Numbered from the stretch's first letter, positions 42,520 to 51,582 are shown. The stretch is 64,000 nucleotides of DNA from Thermoplasmatota archaeon (GCA_028279595.1 JANQNK010000008.1:62001-126000), one strand, 5' to 3'. Notes: a model not told the origin generated them from the sequence alone. Made by a program: numbers and translations.

Positions 42520-43281
42520 ATGAGACGCGACGACGGCTGGTCCGACCGACCGCTATGGGACGACCCATACACCCGCCCCCGCAGTTACAGGGTATCGTTC
42601 GACAGCGGAGGTGACCCGTACACCAGGCCCCGAAGGAAGGCAGGGATCCTCAAGTTCAGTGCGACCGAACTCAACCAGCTGTTCCATGCGACGGCCATTC
42701 TCACGCTGGCCTTCGGTATCAATTTCGCGGCCGGTAACTGGGACCTCCTCCCCTACACGATAGTGCTGATATTCCCGGCGGTGGCGTCCGGATTCATCCT
42801 TCACGAGATGGGCCACAAGTACTTCGCGCAGAGGTACGGCGCCTGGTCCGAGTTCAGGGCATACTACATGGGCCTGCTTTTCGCATTGATGCTGTCCCCG
42901 ATGATCATCTTCGCCGCTCCCGGCGCCGTGATGATAAGCGGATACCTCCGCAAGAAGGAGATCGGCATCCTGTCCCTGGCGGGACCGATGGTCAACCTCT
43001 CGATAGTCCTCGCCTGCATCCCCGCATATATCCTGATAACGGCAGGTCGGTTCGGCTCCATCGCCGGCATGGACCCCGATCCCGACATGAGCGGATTCGG
43101 ATTGCTGGCTGGTGCGATATTCTACATGGTCTGGATAAACATACTGCTGGCAGGGTTCAACCTCATCCCGGTCCCGCCCCTGGACGGCTCAAAGGTCCTC
43201 AGGTGGAACGCCGGCGTCTACCTCGCCGCCTTCATCCTCGTCTATGTCGTCGCCGACGCCCTTCTCAGCATCGGGGCGTGA
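42520..43281 (+). CDS. Site-2 protease-type intramembrane metalloprotease (M50)
   Basis: A 253-residue membrane protease. Zinc ligands H95 and H99 with E96 stand in FILHEMGHKYFAQ. The third ligand is D222 in NLIPVPPLDGSKVL. About six TM helices are seen; the first 45 residues are polar with a repeated DPYTRPR motif and face the cytoplasm. No PDZ domain. Such enzymes cut membrane proteins inside the bilayer, often for signalling. The 3' end overlaps the 3' end of the opposing archaeosortase gene by 93 bp, so the two transcripts are antisense there. Confidence 0.92.
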   Translation: MRRDDGWSDRPLWDDPYTRPRSYRVSFDSGGDPYTRPRRKAGILKFSATELNQLFHATAILTLAFGINFAAGNWDLLPYTIVLIFPAVASGFILHEMGHKYFAQRYGAWSEFRAYYMGLLFALMLSPMIIFAAPGAVMISGYLRKKEIGILSLAGPMVNLSIVLACIPAYILITAGRFGSIAGMDPDPDMSGFGLLAGAIFYMVWINILLAGFNLIPVPPLDGSKVLRWNAGVYLAAFILVYVVADALLSIGA

Positions 43282-44322
43282 GACCTTCCTGACAGGGCGC
43301 TTCCTCTTCTTAACGGACCTCTTCCGCTTCCTCGCGGCGGCCTTCTGAGCATCCAGTTCCGGTCCGATCATGTACTTGTAGAGCAGGGCCCAGAATATCA
43401 TGACCCAGGTGATGAATATTATCTCGCCGAGGTAGGCGTGCCCCCACAGGAGAGTACCGAACTCGGGATCCTTCGAATCCCCCATCCCGTTGTAATACCC
43501 CATGAGGATCAGTATGACCATACGGAGCATGTTTGCGAGGTAGGCGGTGATCACACCGAGGAACAGGATCGCGACGACCTTGAGGTTGTAGCGCCTGTAC
43601 TCGACGAGGACCAGGGCGAGGAAGGCGGAGATGAAGATGATGGTCGAATACATTCCAGAGCAGGCGAAGGCGACGATTACCTTCTGGCTGACGCCGTCGG
43701 CGTCGGTGAACGAGAGTGTTGGACCCGAGGCCGAGTTCGTGATCCCCAGCAGATCGAGCATGAAGGAGAGTGGCTGAACGATGAGCGTCCCCGCGAACGG
43801 GGTCGCTCCCTCGTCGGGGTCGCCAGAGATGATCCGATAGGCCTTGAGAGGGGCGACGAGCAGCACGAAAACGAAGAAGAACAGGAGCAGGGCGAAGTCC
43901 CGTTCGAGCCGGAACGTCCTCGGGATCCTGTCGTAGGCGAGGAAGAGGACGCCGAGAACGATCGTAGCGCCGTCGAATCCCTGCAGGTCCAGGGCATTGC
44001 CCATCCGATAGTTGTAGGCGAAAACGAGGATTATCAGACCGATCCCGTATATGGGAAAGAGCAGCTTTCGGTGACGGAGCCCGATCAGATCGATGAGCCG
44101 CTGAGAACCGAACGCTCGCCGGCCCTCCGTGACGGCGACCGGTCGGACGACGCCCTTCCCGTATGTGAGGAACATGTAGGTAGCCGCTCCGATGACCATC
44201 ATGATGAACGCAACGAGTCGTGCCACCGGAGTGAACTCCGATGCCTTCTGGTTCATGAGCGCCACGCTCAGCCCGCCCAGGGCCACGATCGCTGCCACGA
44301 TCCTCAAATAGACGCGCTTCAA
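43189..44322 (-). CDS. Archaeosortase/exosortase-family transpeptidase
   Basis: A 377-residue multi-pass membrane protein with about nine TM helices. The family triad is present: C221 in VAFACSGMYS, R267 in YLANMLRMVILI and H295 in LLWGHAYLGE. Archaeosortases cut a C-terminal sorting tail from surface proteins and attach them to a lipid. The tail after 325 is basic then acidic (RKRKRSVKKRKRPVRK, then DEDEGGE) and cytoplasmic. The start is TTG with GGAGGA 5 nt before it. It lies downstream of a C25-like peptidase gene in the same direction (88-nt gap). The known PGF-CTERM signal is not obvious on the surface proteins of this window. Confidence 0.85.
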   Translation of the reverse strand: MKRVYLRIVAAIVALGGLSVALMNQKASEFTPVARLVAFIMMVIGAATYMFLTYGKGVVRPVAVTEGRRAFGSQRLIDLIGLRHRKLLFPIYGIGLIILVFAYNYRMGNALDLQGFDGATIVLGVLFLAYDRIPRTFRLERDFALLLFFFVFVLLVAPLKAYRIISGDPDEGATPFAGTLIVQPLSFMLDLLGITNSASGPTLSFTDADGVSQKVIVAFACSGMYSTIIFISAFLALVLVEYRRYNLKVVAILFLGVITAYLANMLRMVILILMGYYNGMGDSKDPEFGTLLWGHAYLGEIIFITWVMIFWALLYKYMIGPELDAQKAAARKRKRSVKKRKRPVRKVSRPDAEKGVGDDIDEDEGGEVDAGVPPEDL

Positions 44323-44410
44323 GACGGTCCTCCGTTGCTACGGTTGAGTGACGGCATCCACGATAAACCTTTTTCCAACTGGGACGATCGAAATGGTCGT
44401 TTCGGGGTGT

Positions 44411-46342
44411 TCAGTCCCACGGCATGTAGTTGTTCTCGCCCTCGGAGGTGACATGATACTCGAAGGCGGGATCCCCGACCAATCCGTACATCACGATCTC
44501 CTTCCAATGCGCTCCGTCATCACCGGAAGGTATGGTGAAGGGATCCACTCCGGGGTGTTTGTCGAGGTACCTGTTCTCGGAGAGCCGCAGGACCTCACCC
44601 ATGGGGTACTCCTCGTCGAGGGTGTACTTGGCTGTACTGGCGAACCAGAGGTTGTTGAGGTCCCAGTTGTGGTCGTTGGAGACCTCTCCGACGAGGGCCC
44701 ACCCGTCCTGACCGATGTTGGAATAGCTTACCTCGGTCGCGGCGATCAATCCCACGGCGCCGGCGTACATCCAGTTGGTAGCGAACACACGGTCCATGTC
44801 TATCGGGTCGCCTCCGTAGCTCAGGCCGTGTATCTTCGAGTTCTCGCAGGAGAAGAGGAGGGTGACCTGGGGCGGCACGAACATATCGCGGGCAGCGTCT
44901 CCCTCGATCATCTCGGTCCCGTAGTACTCGGTCGTTATTGGATCGTAGTACCGCCAGGTGTAGAGAGTGCCATGCCAGGACCCGTGACCCCGGTAGACCA
45001 GGTGACCTCCCAGCTGGGCCGTGGCCTCCACGTCCATGTCTCCTGGGATCCCGACAACGAGATCGCCTTCCACCGAACCGCCGGGGGTTCCGATGTAATC
45101 GAACGTATAGCTCTCGTCATCGTAATCCCTGGAGGCGAACAGACCAGGGGTGTTCTGTCCCCGCATGTCAGCCACCTCGAACCCATTGGCGGCGATACCG
45201 TGGGACCTCCAGTTCTCCGTCCTGGTCTCTCCGTTGGAGAAGTCCACGGTGACGGTATCAGCGAGGTCGTAGTATCTGAACGTCCTGACGAGCTGGTTCG
45301 ACAGCCCCTGGATGTTGTAATTGACCATTCGACCAACCCCGGCGTCCATGTCGGAGTTGTCGTCGTCGAGGAACCCATATACCGAGTCGCTCGAGGAGTA
45401 GTCGGGTTCGCTGTTCGACCAGTCGGGACATTCGAACTGTGGCACTGCCTCCGCCGATCCGACGAGCGCGATACTGTTTATTGGACCGTATTCGGCCGAC
45501 ATGTTCCTGAACAGGTTAAGAAGGCCCATCTGCCATAGGTTAAGACCCGGATCGTCCGGTGGGATCAGGTTCTCGTACTCTGTCGGGACATTCTCGAGGG
45601 TCAGCGGTTCCGGCTCCGTGATGACGTAACCCATCCTGTACATCGCCAAGGCCGCGGATGTGAGTGCGAGGTGTTTTATGTGATAGGAACTGTTCACGCC
45701 GCCGAACTCCGTGTACATGTCCTTGTAGTCCTCGGGATTGGCCACGACCACATAATCAGCGTCCAGGCCGCTACCCCAGAGGGAGAGCCAGACGTCCTCT
45801 TGGGATCCATAGGTCTGCTTGCCGGGGACGATGATCTGGTTGTTGAGCCTCGACAGCGGCGCCATCCAGAGGGCCTCTTCGTAGCTGGCTGCGGTCATCG
45901 GAGCGTCGAATCCCTTGAAGTCCATCAGTGAGTCCTTGGAGTACTCGAAGGCCGTGACGTTCAGTCCAAGGTCCTCGACCTGGCCGGCGATGGTGTTCTC
46001 GAGACCATCGTGACCGAAGACGTAGACCGGGACATCGAGATCGAGCATTTCGAGGGTCCACAATGAATGGTCGTCCAGACCGTCCGCGGGAACGAAATAG
46101 AGCGGATTGTAGTGAGGGTCGTCGACCGCACCGCGAACTGCGAGGTTCGACAGACCGACCGTTACTATCCTCTCCTCCTCGGTCGCCGGTATCTGGGCGA
46201 CGATGATGTATTCACTCCCAAGCTCGGTCGTGGGATTGTAATCGCCCTTGTCCTCGTCATCGTCCTGAGGGATGATGAAGAACAGTGCAGCTAACAATAT
46301 CACGACTGCTGTAAGCGCGAAAGCTTTCGTTGACCAGGCCAC
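44411..46342 (-). CDS. Gingipain-like (C25/caspase-fold) secreted cysteine peptidase
   Basis: A 643-residue exported protein. It has an N-terminal signal anchor (about 5-24) and an acidic stretch after it. The catalytic pair fits clan CD: H453 in GGHLVYRGHGSWHG and C499 in TLLFSCENSKIHG; each follows a hydrophobic strand, as in gingipain R and PorU. No C-terminal TM helix is seen. PorU, a bacterial C25 enzyme, is itself a sortase, so the neighbouring archaeosortase gene is suggestive. GTG start at 46342 with AGGTGAT 5 nt before it, and CTTATTAATATCC near 46375 as TATA box. Upstream lies proS. Confidence 0.75.
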   Translation of the reverse strand: MAWSTKAFALTAVVILLAALFFIIPQDDDEDKGDYNPTTELGSEYIIVAQIPATEEERIVTVGLSNLAVRGAVDDPHYNPLYFVPADGLDDHSLWTLEMLDLDVPVYVFGHDGLENTIAGQVEDLGLNVTAFEYSKDSLMDFKGFDAPMTAASYEEALWMAPLSRLNNQIIVPGKQTYGSQEDVWLSLWGSGLDADYVVVANPEDYKDMYTEFGGVNSSYHIKHLALTSAALAMYRMGYVITEPEPLTLENVPTEYENLIPPDDPGLNLWQMGLLNLFRNMSAEYGPINSIALVGSAEAVPQFECPDWSNSEPDYSSSDSVYGFLDDDNSDMDAGVGRMVNYNIQGLSNQLVRTFRYYDLADTVTVDFSNGETRTENWRSHGIAANGFEVADMRGQNTPGLFASRDYDDESYTFDYIGTPGGSVEGDLVVGIPGDMDVEATAQLGGHLVYRGHGSWHGTLYTWRYYDPITTEYYGTEMIEGDAARDMFVPPQVTLLFSCENSKIHGLSYGGDPIDMDRVFATNWMYAGAVGLIAATEVSYSNIGQDGWALVGEVSNDHNWDLNNLWFASTAKYTLDEEYPMGEVLRLSENRYLDKHPGVDPFTIPSGDDGAHWKEIVMYGLVGDPAFEYHVTSEGENNYMPWD

Positions 46343-46482
46343 GTGATCACCTTGTTCAAATGATAATTCAGGATATTAATAAGGTTTCTCCTTATTACTG
46401 GACATTTAAAGCCAGTGTTTTAACAACCATGGATTTACGGTTTATTAACAAATGTGGGGCACGATGCCAGAGCTGGGCTCCC

Positions 46483-47883
46483 TCAGTACGTCTTGGCGAA
46501 CAGGACCGCATTGCCGGCGGCACCGCATTCGGAGCACTGCTTCTCCTCGCGGGGTGTGCCGTCGGGATCGAGCCAGACACCGAGCATCGTCATGTCGAGG
46601 AACTCCTCCATCGCGGTCCCACACGCTTCGTTGGTACACCAGCCGAGCTTGACTATGCCCTCCGGCTCGGCGTCGCGGGCGCGGTCGAACTCGTGGATGC
46701 CAGCAGCCAGAGCCTCCTCCGCACGCTCCTTGAGCCGAGCCGCATATGCGTCGAGCTCCCCTCGGATCGCGTCGGCCAGGCCCTCCACCTGGAGCTTCTT
46801 CTTTCCCTCGCCCTTGGGAAGATCGCGGATCGCCAGATCGACCGTCGCCTCTTCCATCTCGCGCGGGCCTATCTCGAGTCGCAGGGGAACTCCCCTCAGT
46901 TCCCAGTGATAGTACTTGTTGCCAGGCCTGAGGTCCCTGCCGTCGTACTTGACCCGGAGTCCAGCATCTATGAGCTCGTCCCTGAGCTTCTCGCAGTATC
47001 CCTCGACGTCCGGGCCGTCGCGCTTGATGATCGGGACTATCACGACCTGATAGGGAGCGATGGACGGAGGGAGCTTGATGCCGCGGTCATCGCTGTGAAC
47101 GCCGACGACGGCACCCAGTACCCGCTCGCTCATGCCGTAGGTCGTCTGGTGTACGTACGGATGCTCTCCGTCCTCGTTCTCGTAGGTGATGTCGTAGGGA
47201 ATGGCGAAATTGTCCTTGTAGTGGTGGATGGAACCGAGCTGCATCGTCCGGCCCGAGGGCATCAGGGCATCGATGCCTATGGTGAAGAACGCTCCTGCGA
47301 ACTTGTCCCAGTCCGGCCGCTTTGCGAGCAGGCAAGGCAGCGAGAGGTCGTTGAAGAATCGTTCCTTGATCTCGAGGTCCTCCTCGATCTGGCGCTGGGC
47401 GTCGTCGTAGTCGACGTGGGCGGTGTGCGACTCGAAGAAGTGGATCTGCCTCACCCTGATGAAAGCTCTGGTCATCTTGGTCTCGTAACGGAACGTCGTA
47501 CCGATCTGGTAGGTCTTGAGCGGAAGGTCGGTGTGTGAACGGACCCAGAGCGAGAACATCGGATACATGGCCGTCTCGCTCGTCGGCCTGAGGAGCATGG
47601 GAACGTCGAGCTCGTTGGTCCCCCCGTGGGTCACCCAGTAGACCTCGGCGTCGAAGCCCTTGATGTGCTCCGCCTCCTTGGCGAACTCGGTCTTCGGGAT
47701 GAGCACCGGGAAGGCCAGCTCGTCGTGGTCCGTCCGCTCCATCTCGCGGTGGATGAGCGAGTCGATGTGCTTCATCACCTTCCAGCCGTAAGGCTTCCAG
47801 ACGTTCATCCCCTTGATGGGGTATCGCTTGTCGCAGAGGTCGGCCTCCTCCACTATGTCGTTGTACCAGTCGTTGAAGTCCAT
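46483..47883 (-). CDS. proS: Prolyl-tRNA synthetase, archaeal/eukaryotic type
   Basis: A 466-residue class II synthetase. It has LRPTSETAMYPMFSLWVRSHTDLP, the motif 2 region TTFRYETKMTRAFIRVRQIHFFESH and motif 3 (TTYGMSERVLGAVVGVHSDDRG). The anticodon-binding domain follows (QVVIVPIIKR). The archaeal C-terminal zinc domain has WCTNEACGTAMEE and KQCSECGAAGN. No bacterial editing insertion. It begins 12 nt after the rfcL stop, so the two are cotranscribed. Confidence 0.95.
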   Translation of the reverse strand: MDFNDWYNDIVEEADLCDKRYPIKGMNVWKPYGWKVMKHIDSLIHREMERTDHDELAFPVLIPKTEFAKEAEHIKGFDAEVYWVTHGGTNELDVPMLLRPTSETAMYPMFSLWVRSHTDLPLKTYQIGTTFRYETKMTRAFIRVRQIHFFESHTAHVDYDDAQRQIEEDLEIKERFFNDLSLPCLLAKRPDWDKFAGAFFTIGIDALMPSGRTMQLGSIHHYKDNFAIPYDITYENEDGEHPYVHQTTYGMSERVLGAVVGVHSDDRGIKLPPSIAPYQVVIVPIIKRDGPDVEGYCEKLRDELIDAGLRVKYDGRDLRPGNKYYHWELRGVPLRLEIGPREMEEATVDLAIRDLPKGEGKKKLQVEGLADAIRGELDAYAARLKERAEEALAAGIHEFDRARDAEPEGIVKLGWCTNEACGTAMEEFLDMTMLGVWLDPDGTPREEKQCSECGAAGNAVLFAKTY

Positions 47884-47895
47884 TGGACCACCCTG

Positions 47896-49257
47896 TTACG
47901 CCTCGTCGAAGGCGAATAATCCCTTTCCGGTATAACTTCTTTGCCTTGCGAGGGCCATCTGCTCAGCCCTCTCGAAAATCCCGTCCACGTCGCTCGTGTC
48001 CGCGAGGTACTCGACGTCCTTCCTGACGAGCTCCATCCGGTCGGTCATCGAGGCCGCGAACTCCTCGTCGGCGCGGAACATCTCGAGGAAGCTGTCCATG
48101 AGCTCATTCTTGACATACCTCCTGGAGTTGTGGGTGTAGGCTCCCATGCTCGCGAGGAGGGCCTTGCTCGGTCCCTTCGTCGAACCGGCCCGCATGGTAA
48201 GGAAGGAAGGGAACCGGAACTTCACGTAGCCATGGTACTCGTTCTGCTTGGCGACGGCGACGCCGGCTGTCATGAGTTTGATGGCATAGGCCCATAGCGA
48301 GAAATCCTGGGTCGCCCGTGCCCGGTTGAGCATCAGGTCGGCCTCGGTGATCGCGTCGAAGGCCCTGGCCAGATCGTCGGGATCGGTGTACTTGTACGGA
48401 GCATTCTCCTCGACCCAGAGCAGGAACCGATCGGGGGTCTCATCGAGCTTGTTGTAAGCCTGGAGGGCCTTTTCGGGGTCTGTCGTCTTGAATATGGTCG
48501 CGAGGACCTCGAACACGTCCCGGCGTTCGTCGCGGTAACCGATGGCGTCGAGGTCATCGATGGTGATCGTCGATCCGACATCGAGGTTCCGGCAGATGGT
48601 CTCGAGGTCGTTGACGGCAGAACGCATGTCCCCGCTCGCCCTCTCAGCGAACTCGTCCAGGGCCTCCTGTTCGAAAGAGTAGCCCTCCACCTCGGCCATC
48701 TCCCGGATCGCCTTCTTCAGTGACGGCTTCGGGACCTTCGTGAACTTGATGGTGAGACAGAGGGACTTGAGCGGCGCTCCGGTCCTCCTGGTCAGATTGT
48801 AGAGGTCGTTGACTATGAGGATTATCGGGTGCTTTGTCCCCTTGATCGTGTCGATGATGGCCTTCTTCCCGCCACGGTCCCCCATACCACCGGAGGCCTC
48901 GTGGAGATTATCGGCCTCGTCGAGTACGATGAGCTTGTACTGGCCCTCGCTGGAGTCGAGGTAGTCCCCGGACACGGTGAAGGTTCCGTGGGTGGCCCCG
49001 CGCATCGCAACCTCCTTGATCCGGTTCGCGTTCCGCGCGTCTGAGGCGTTCATCTCCACCACCGACCAACCCATGTCATTGGCGAGGGCCAGGGCTGCGC
49101 TGGTCTTCCCTATCCCGGCGGTGCCGGCAAGGATCACTGCCTTCTTGGGGCTGTTCGCCCAGTCCTCGGCCCACGACCTCAAAGTCTCGACGGCCTTTCC
49201 GTTCCCGACGATGTCATCGAGGCTCCTGGGTCGATACTTCTCGGTCCAAGAGTCCAT
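47896..49257 (-). CDS. rfcL: Replication factor C large subunit (clamp loader)
   Basis: A 453-residue AAA+ protein that, with four small subunits, opens the PCNA ring. MDSWTEKYRPRSLDDIVGNGKAVE is the family start. Walker A is GTAGIGKTSAALALA, Walker B is LIVLDEADNL, and the sensor 2 region reads ERASGDMRSAVNDLETI. The C-terminal collar domain is short. The last residues (YTGKGLFAFDEA) resemble a weak PCNA-interacting motif, with Thr where Gln is usual. It heads the rfcL-proS operon and is divergent from a small zinc-ribbon gene. Confidence 0.95.
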   Translation of the reverse strand: MDSWTEKYRPRSLDDIVGNGKAVETLRSWAEDWANSPKKAVILAGTAGIGKTSAALALANDMGWSVVEMNASDARNANRIKEVAMRGATHGTFTVSGDYLDSSEGQYKLIVLDEADNLHEASGGMGDRGGKKAIIDTIKGTKHPIILIVNDLYNLTRRTGAPLKSLCLTIKFTKVPKPSLKKAIREMAEVEGYSFEQEALDEFAERASGDMRSAVNDLETICRNLDVGSTITIDDLDAIGYRDERRDVFEVLATIFKTTDPEKALQAYNKLDETPDRFLLWVEENAPYKYTDPDDLARAFDAITEADLMLNRARATQDFSLWAYAIKLMTAGVAVAKQNEYHGYVKFRFPSFLTMRAGSTKGPSKALLASMGAYTHNSRRYVKNELMDSFLEMFRADEEFAASMTDRMELVRKDVEYLADTSDVDGIFERAEQMALARQRSYTGKGLFAFDEA

Positions 49258-49388
49258 CTTGTTCCGGTATCGTGAGTGCGGCTTAAATAATTCACCAAGG
49301 GGTTGGATGAAAGTCGGTTCCGAAAAGGGGGGTTAAATGGCATTTTGAAGCGTATTTTCACCATTTCGGACGGTGTTAACATCAAAGC

Positions 49389-49399
49389 CTATATATATG
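49389..49399 (+). promoter_or_regulatory. TATA box of the small zinc-ribbon gene
   Basis: CTATATATATG lies about 43 nt before the ATG and leaves a short leader with GGAGGA at 49423-49428. Confidence 0.5.
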
Positions 49400-49436
49400 G
49401 AATTCTGAATTAAACGGACATCGGAGGAAAACGGAC

Positions 49437-49613
49437 ATGCCTATGGTGTGGGAGTGCCCAAACTGCGGCCACGTGAACATGCACGAGGTATCGGGTTTCA
49501 ACAGGGTACGGAACCGACGAGTGAGCACCTGCGACAAATGCGGCGAACCACACCCGGAAGGATTCTACATGGTCGAGCCGGACTCACGCGGTGGCGGGGT
49601 TATGCCCCGTTGA
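49437..49613 (+). CDS. Small double-CxxC zinc-ribbon protein
   Basis: A 58-residue protein (MPMVWECPNCGHVNMHEVSG...) with CPNC and CDKC knuckles 23 residues apart, the full ligand set of a zinc ribbon. Clear TATA box and GGAGGA 8 nt before the ATG make this a real gene despite its size; a second in-frame ATG stands at 49443. Its 3' end overlaps the 3' end of the dUTPase-family gene by 49 bp on the other strand. Tiny ribbons like this often act in transcription or as ribosome-associated factors; no function is assigned. Confidence 0.75.
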   Translation: MPMVWECPNCGHVNMHEVSGFNRVRNRRVSTCDKCGEPHPEGFYMVEPDSRGGGVMPR

Positions 49614-50056
49614 CCCTGATAGTTCCCGCTCCTCTCGGCGTACATCTTCTCGACGGCGGTCGTCATCTCGAGTATCACCATCTGGAGGTAACGGTCTCCC
49701 ACGTTGATCTTGATCGGGTTCGGACCGGCATTGAACCCGCTCATCGTGAGGGTTCCGTTGAAACCCGAGTCGACGACGCCGAAGGATGAGAGCATTCCCT
49801 TCCGGACCCATGAGGACCGGAGCCAAAGGTTCCCGACGAGGTCCTTCGGCATGTCTATGACCTCCAGGGTCGAGACGAGCATCCACTCCCCGGGGAGGAG
49901 CTGGAAATCGCCCTCCGGCTGGACCTCACCGTCGAGCATTATCTCCTTGATCCTGAGGTCGATGCCGTTGGGTGTGAGGTTCTTCTCCTCGAACGGGTCG
50001 ACGATCGGATGGTCCTTCATTCGGGCAAGGATATCCCTGTCGCTGAGAACTGCCAT
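49565..50056 (-). CDS. dCTP deaminase/dUTPase-family protein lacking the deaminase Glu
   Basis: A 163-residue trimeric-fold nucleotide enzyme. It has the family blocks LTPNGIDLRI (27-36), LWLRSSWVRKGM (78-89, phosphate-binding R80-S81-S82), GVVDSGFNG (93-101, with D96) and YQGQRGIT near the end. In dCTP deaminases the catalytic Glu follows in a 'GxITLE' strand; here that position is S106 (GTLTMSGFN). The Asp of the dUTPase water site is kept. So hydrolysis of dUTP is more likely than deamination of dCTP. This removes dUTP from the nucleotide pool. It is transcribed away from tRNA-Arg. Confidence 0.82.
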   Translation of the reverse strand: MAVLSDRDILARMKDHPIVDPFEEKNLTPNGIDLRIKEIMLDGEVQPEGDFQLLPGEWMLVSTLEVIDMPKDLVGNLWLRSSWVRKGMLSSFGVVDSGFNGTLTMSGFNAGPNPIKINVGDRYLQMVILEMTTAVEKMYAERSGNYQGQRGITPPPRESGSTM

Positions 50057-50174
50057 GGACCGAGATGGGAGCCAGAGATATAATCCTTGCTCCGTCTTGA
50101 CTGTGCCGCTCCATTGATGAGACGCGTTGGCCCCCGGACCGCGCCGGGGGCGAGCGCGTCAGTCAACCGCAAAA

Positions 50175-50183
50175 CGTTATAGT
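50175..50183 (+). promoter_or_regulatory. TATA box of tRNA-Arg(UCG)
   Basis: CGTTATAGT is centred about 25 nt before the first base of the tRNA. Confidence 0.4.
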
Positions 50184-50203
50184 GCCAAACGATATCATCC
50201 AAC

Positions 50204-50277
50204 GGGCCCGTGAGGTAGTCTGGATATCCTGCCGGCCTTCGGAGCCGGCCACCAGGGTTCGAATCCCTGCGGGTCCG
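50204..50277 (+). tRNA. tRNA-Arg, anticodon UCG (element integration site)
   Basis: 74 nt. Acceptor GGGCCCG pairs CGGGTCC with discriminator G; the anticodon stem GCCGG.../...CCGGC encloses CTTCGGA, giving UCG; T arm CAGGG-TTCGAAT-CCCTG. CCA is not encoded. The last 14 bases are the left copy of the direct repeat that bounds the integrated element, so the tRNA remains intact after integration. Confidence 0.94.
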
Positions 50278-50291
50278 TTTCCCCTCTAACT

Positions 50292-51278
50292 TCAGTTTTC
50301 GGCACTTTCAGACCGTTTTCTGGCATATCGATTCACCTCTATACGATTTTGAGTTTGTCGGGTACCCGGTTGTGCATATTCTTGATGCATCAACTGGAGT
50401 CCTAATTTAACGTCATCGAACTTAATTCCGAGATATTTGATCGTCGTTTCAGTATTCGTATGACCAAGAGCATAACTTACAACAGCGACATTCTTTGTAG
50501 CATCGTACATCCTACGACCAAAAGTACGCCGTAGATCGTGAGCAGTGAATTCGATGCCTGAATTCACAGACACACGATGAACCAATTCATCGATAGCAGT
50601 ACGCCGATATCCGACGATTTGATTCTTTCGTCTATGGACAATTAAACTACCATCATCGTAAACTGGTAACCCAGGAAATTTCATTGAAGCGATTTGCTTT
50701 TGTAAACCACGATATTCAAAATATGTATTTAGAATATCAATGGTATCAGGATGAAATGGGAGATCCCGCTCCTTTCCATCTTTGTATCCTTTTCCACGTA
50801 CCCGAATTCGTTCACGTTTCACATCTACTTCATCAAGGCGCATTCGAAGAGTATCAACACGACGTAATCCCAATTGTAACATTAAGTGAATGACAATTTC
50901 TTCAGTAGGTGCTTGAGCTACAGCTAAAACCCGATCAACCTCATCAGGAGTCAACCAACGACCAACCCGCTGATGTTCCGGAAAATATATTCGATATTTT
51001 TAAAGTACATCATTTCCAAGAAATTTGAGATATAAATTTATTACACGATAATGCCATTCCTTAAGACCCAACGAGTCAAGTACTTGACCGACATCCTCAA
51101 GAGTCCAAACTTCAGGTAAGGACATCTCGTTACGATCTGAATATTCACAGACACGTTGAATTACTGACCTATAATCTCGAATTGTATTATTGGATACGCC
51201 CTTGGCTCGAAGCTCTCTCTCCCACCGATCAAGGTCTTCCGTTTGAATCGCTATCATCGGGACCACTTCAACAGGCAT
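50292..51278 (-). pseudogene. int: Tyrosine integrase interrupted by one in-frame TAA
   Basis: The two pieces, 92 residues (51278-51000) and about 220 residues (50954-50292), lie in the same reading frame with a single TAA at 51002-51000 between them. The first piece is the SAM-like core-binding domain (WERELRAKGVSNNTIRDYRSVIQ). The second is the catalytic domain with the complete set: R in LGLRR, K in GKGYKDGKERDLP, HDLRR, LGHTNTETT and Y in IKYLG. The bases after the TAA still read like protein (KYRIYFPEHQRVGRWLTPDEV), so the stop is recent. A TATA-like TTTATATA lies about 25 nt before the ATG. It is either dead, made as two parts, or read through. Confidence 0.85.
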
Positions 51279-51369
51279 CTACGCATGGTAATACTCATAC
51301 GTATATAAATGTTATTATCACGTAATTATACGGAAAACTACCATATATCGACATGATATATATCCAATA

Positions 51370-51528
51370 ATGCCCCGATATGTTTCAATTTCAGTCCCAA
51401 TAGGACTTGTAAATGAAATCGACCAATTCATTAAAGACCACCCCGAAGCTGGATATACATCACGCCCTGACCTTGTCAAGGATGCATTACGCCGTACAAT
51501 GATTGATTTACGCTCAACCTATCATTAA
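51370..51528 (+). CDS. Ribbon-helix-helix (CopG-like) DNA-binding protein
   Basis: A 52-residue protein. The ribbon is RYVSISVPIGLVNEIDQF and the helices follow (DHPEAGYTSRPDLVKDALRRTMIDL): the classic RHH pattern with 'GYTSRPDLVKDAL'. It would dimerise and bind an operator, probably controlling the element. TATA-like CATATATC about 25 nt before the ATG fits a leaderless start; the promoter region is shared with the divergent integrase. A run of eight T follows at 51583-51590. Confidence 0.82.
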   Translation: MPRYVSISVPIGLVNEIDQFIKDHPEAGYTSRPDLVKDALRRTMIDLRSTYH

Positions 51529-51582
51529 TTACATCCCATCACCAAGAATATCCACCCCACGAATCTTAAATCAACATTGACC

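Noticed and set aside
51000..51002. Stop-codon recoding (pyrrolysine or selenocysteine) in the integrase
   Set aside because: The codon is TAA, not TAG or TGA, and no other gene here has an in-frame stop, so recoding is unlikely.
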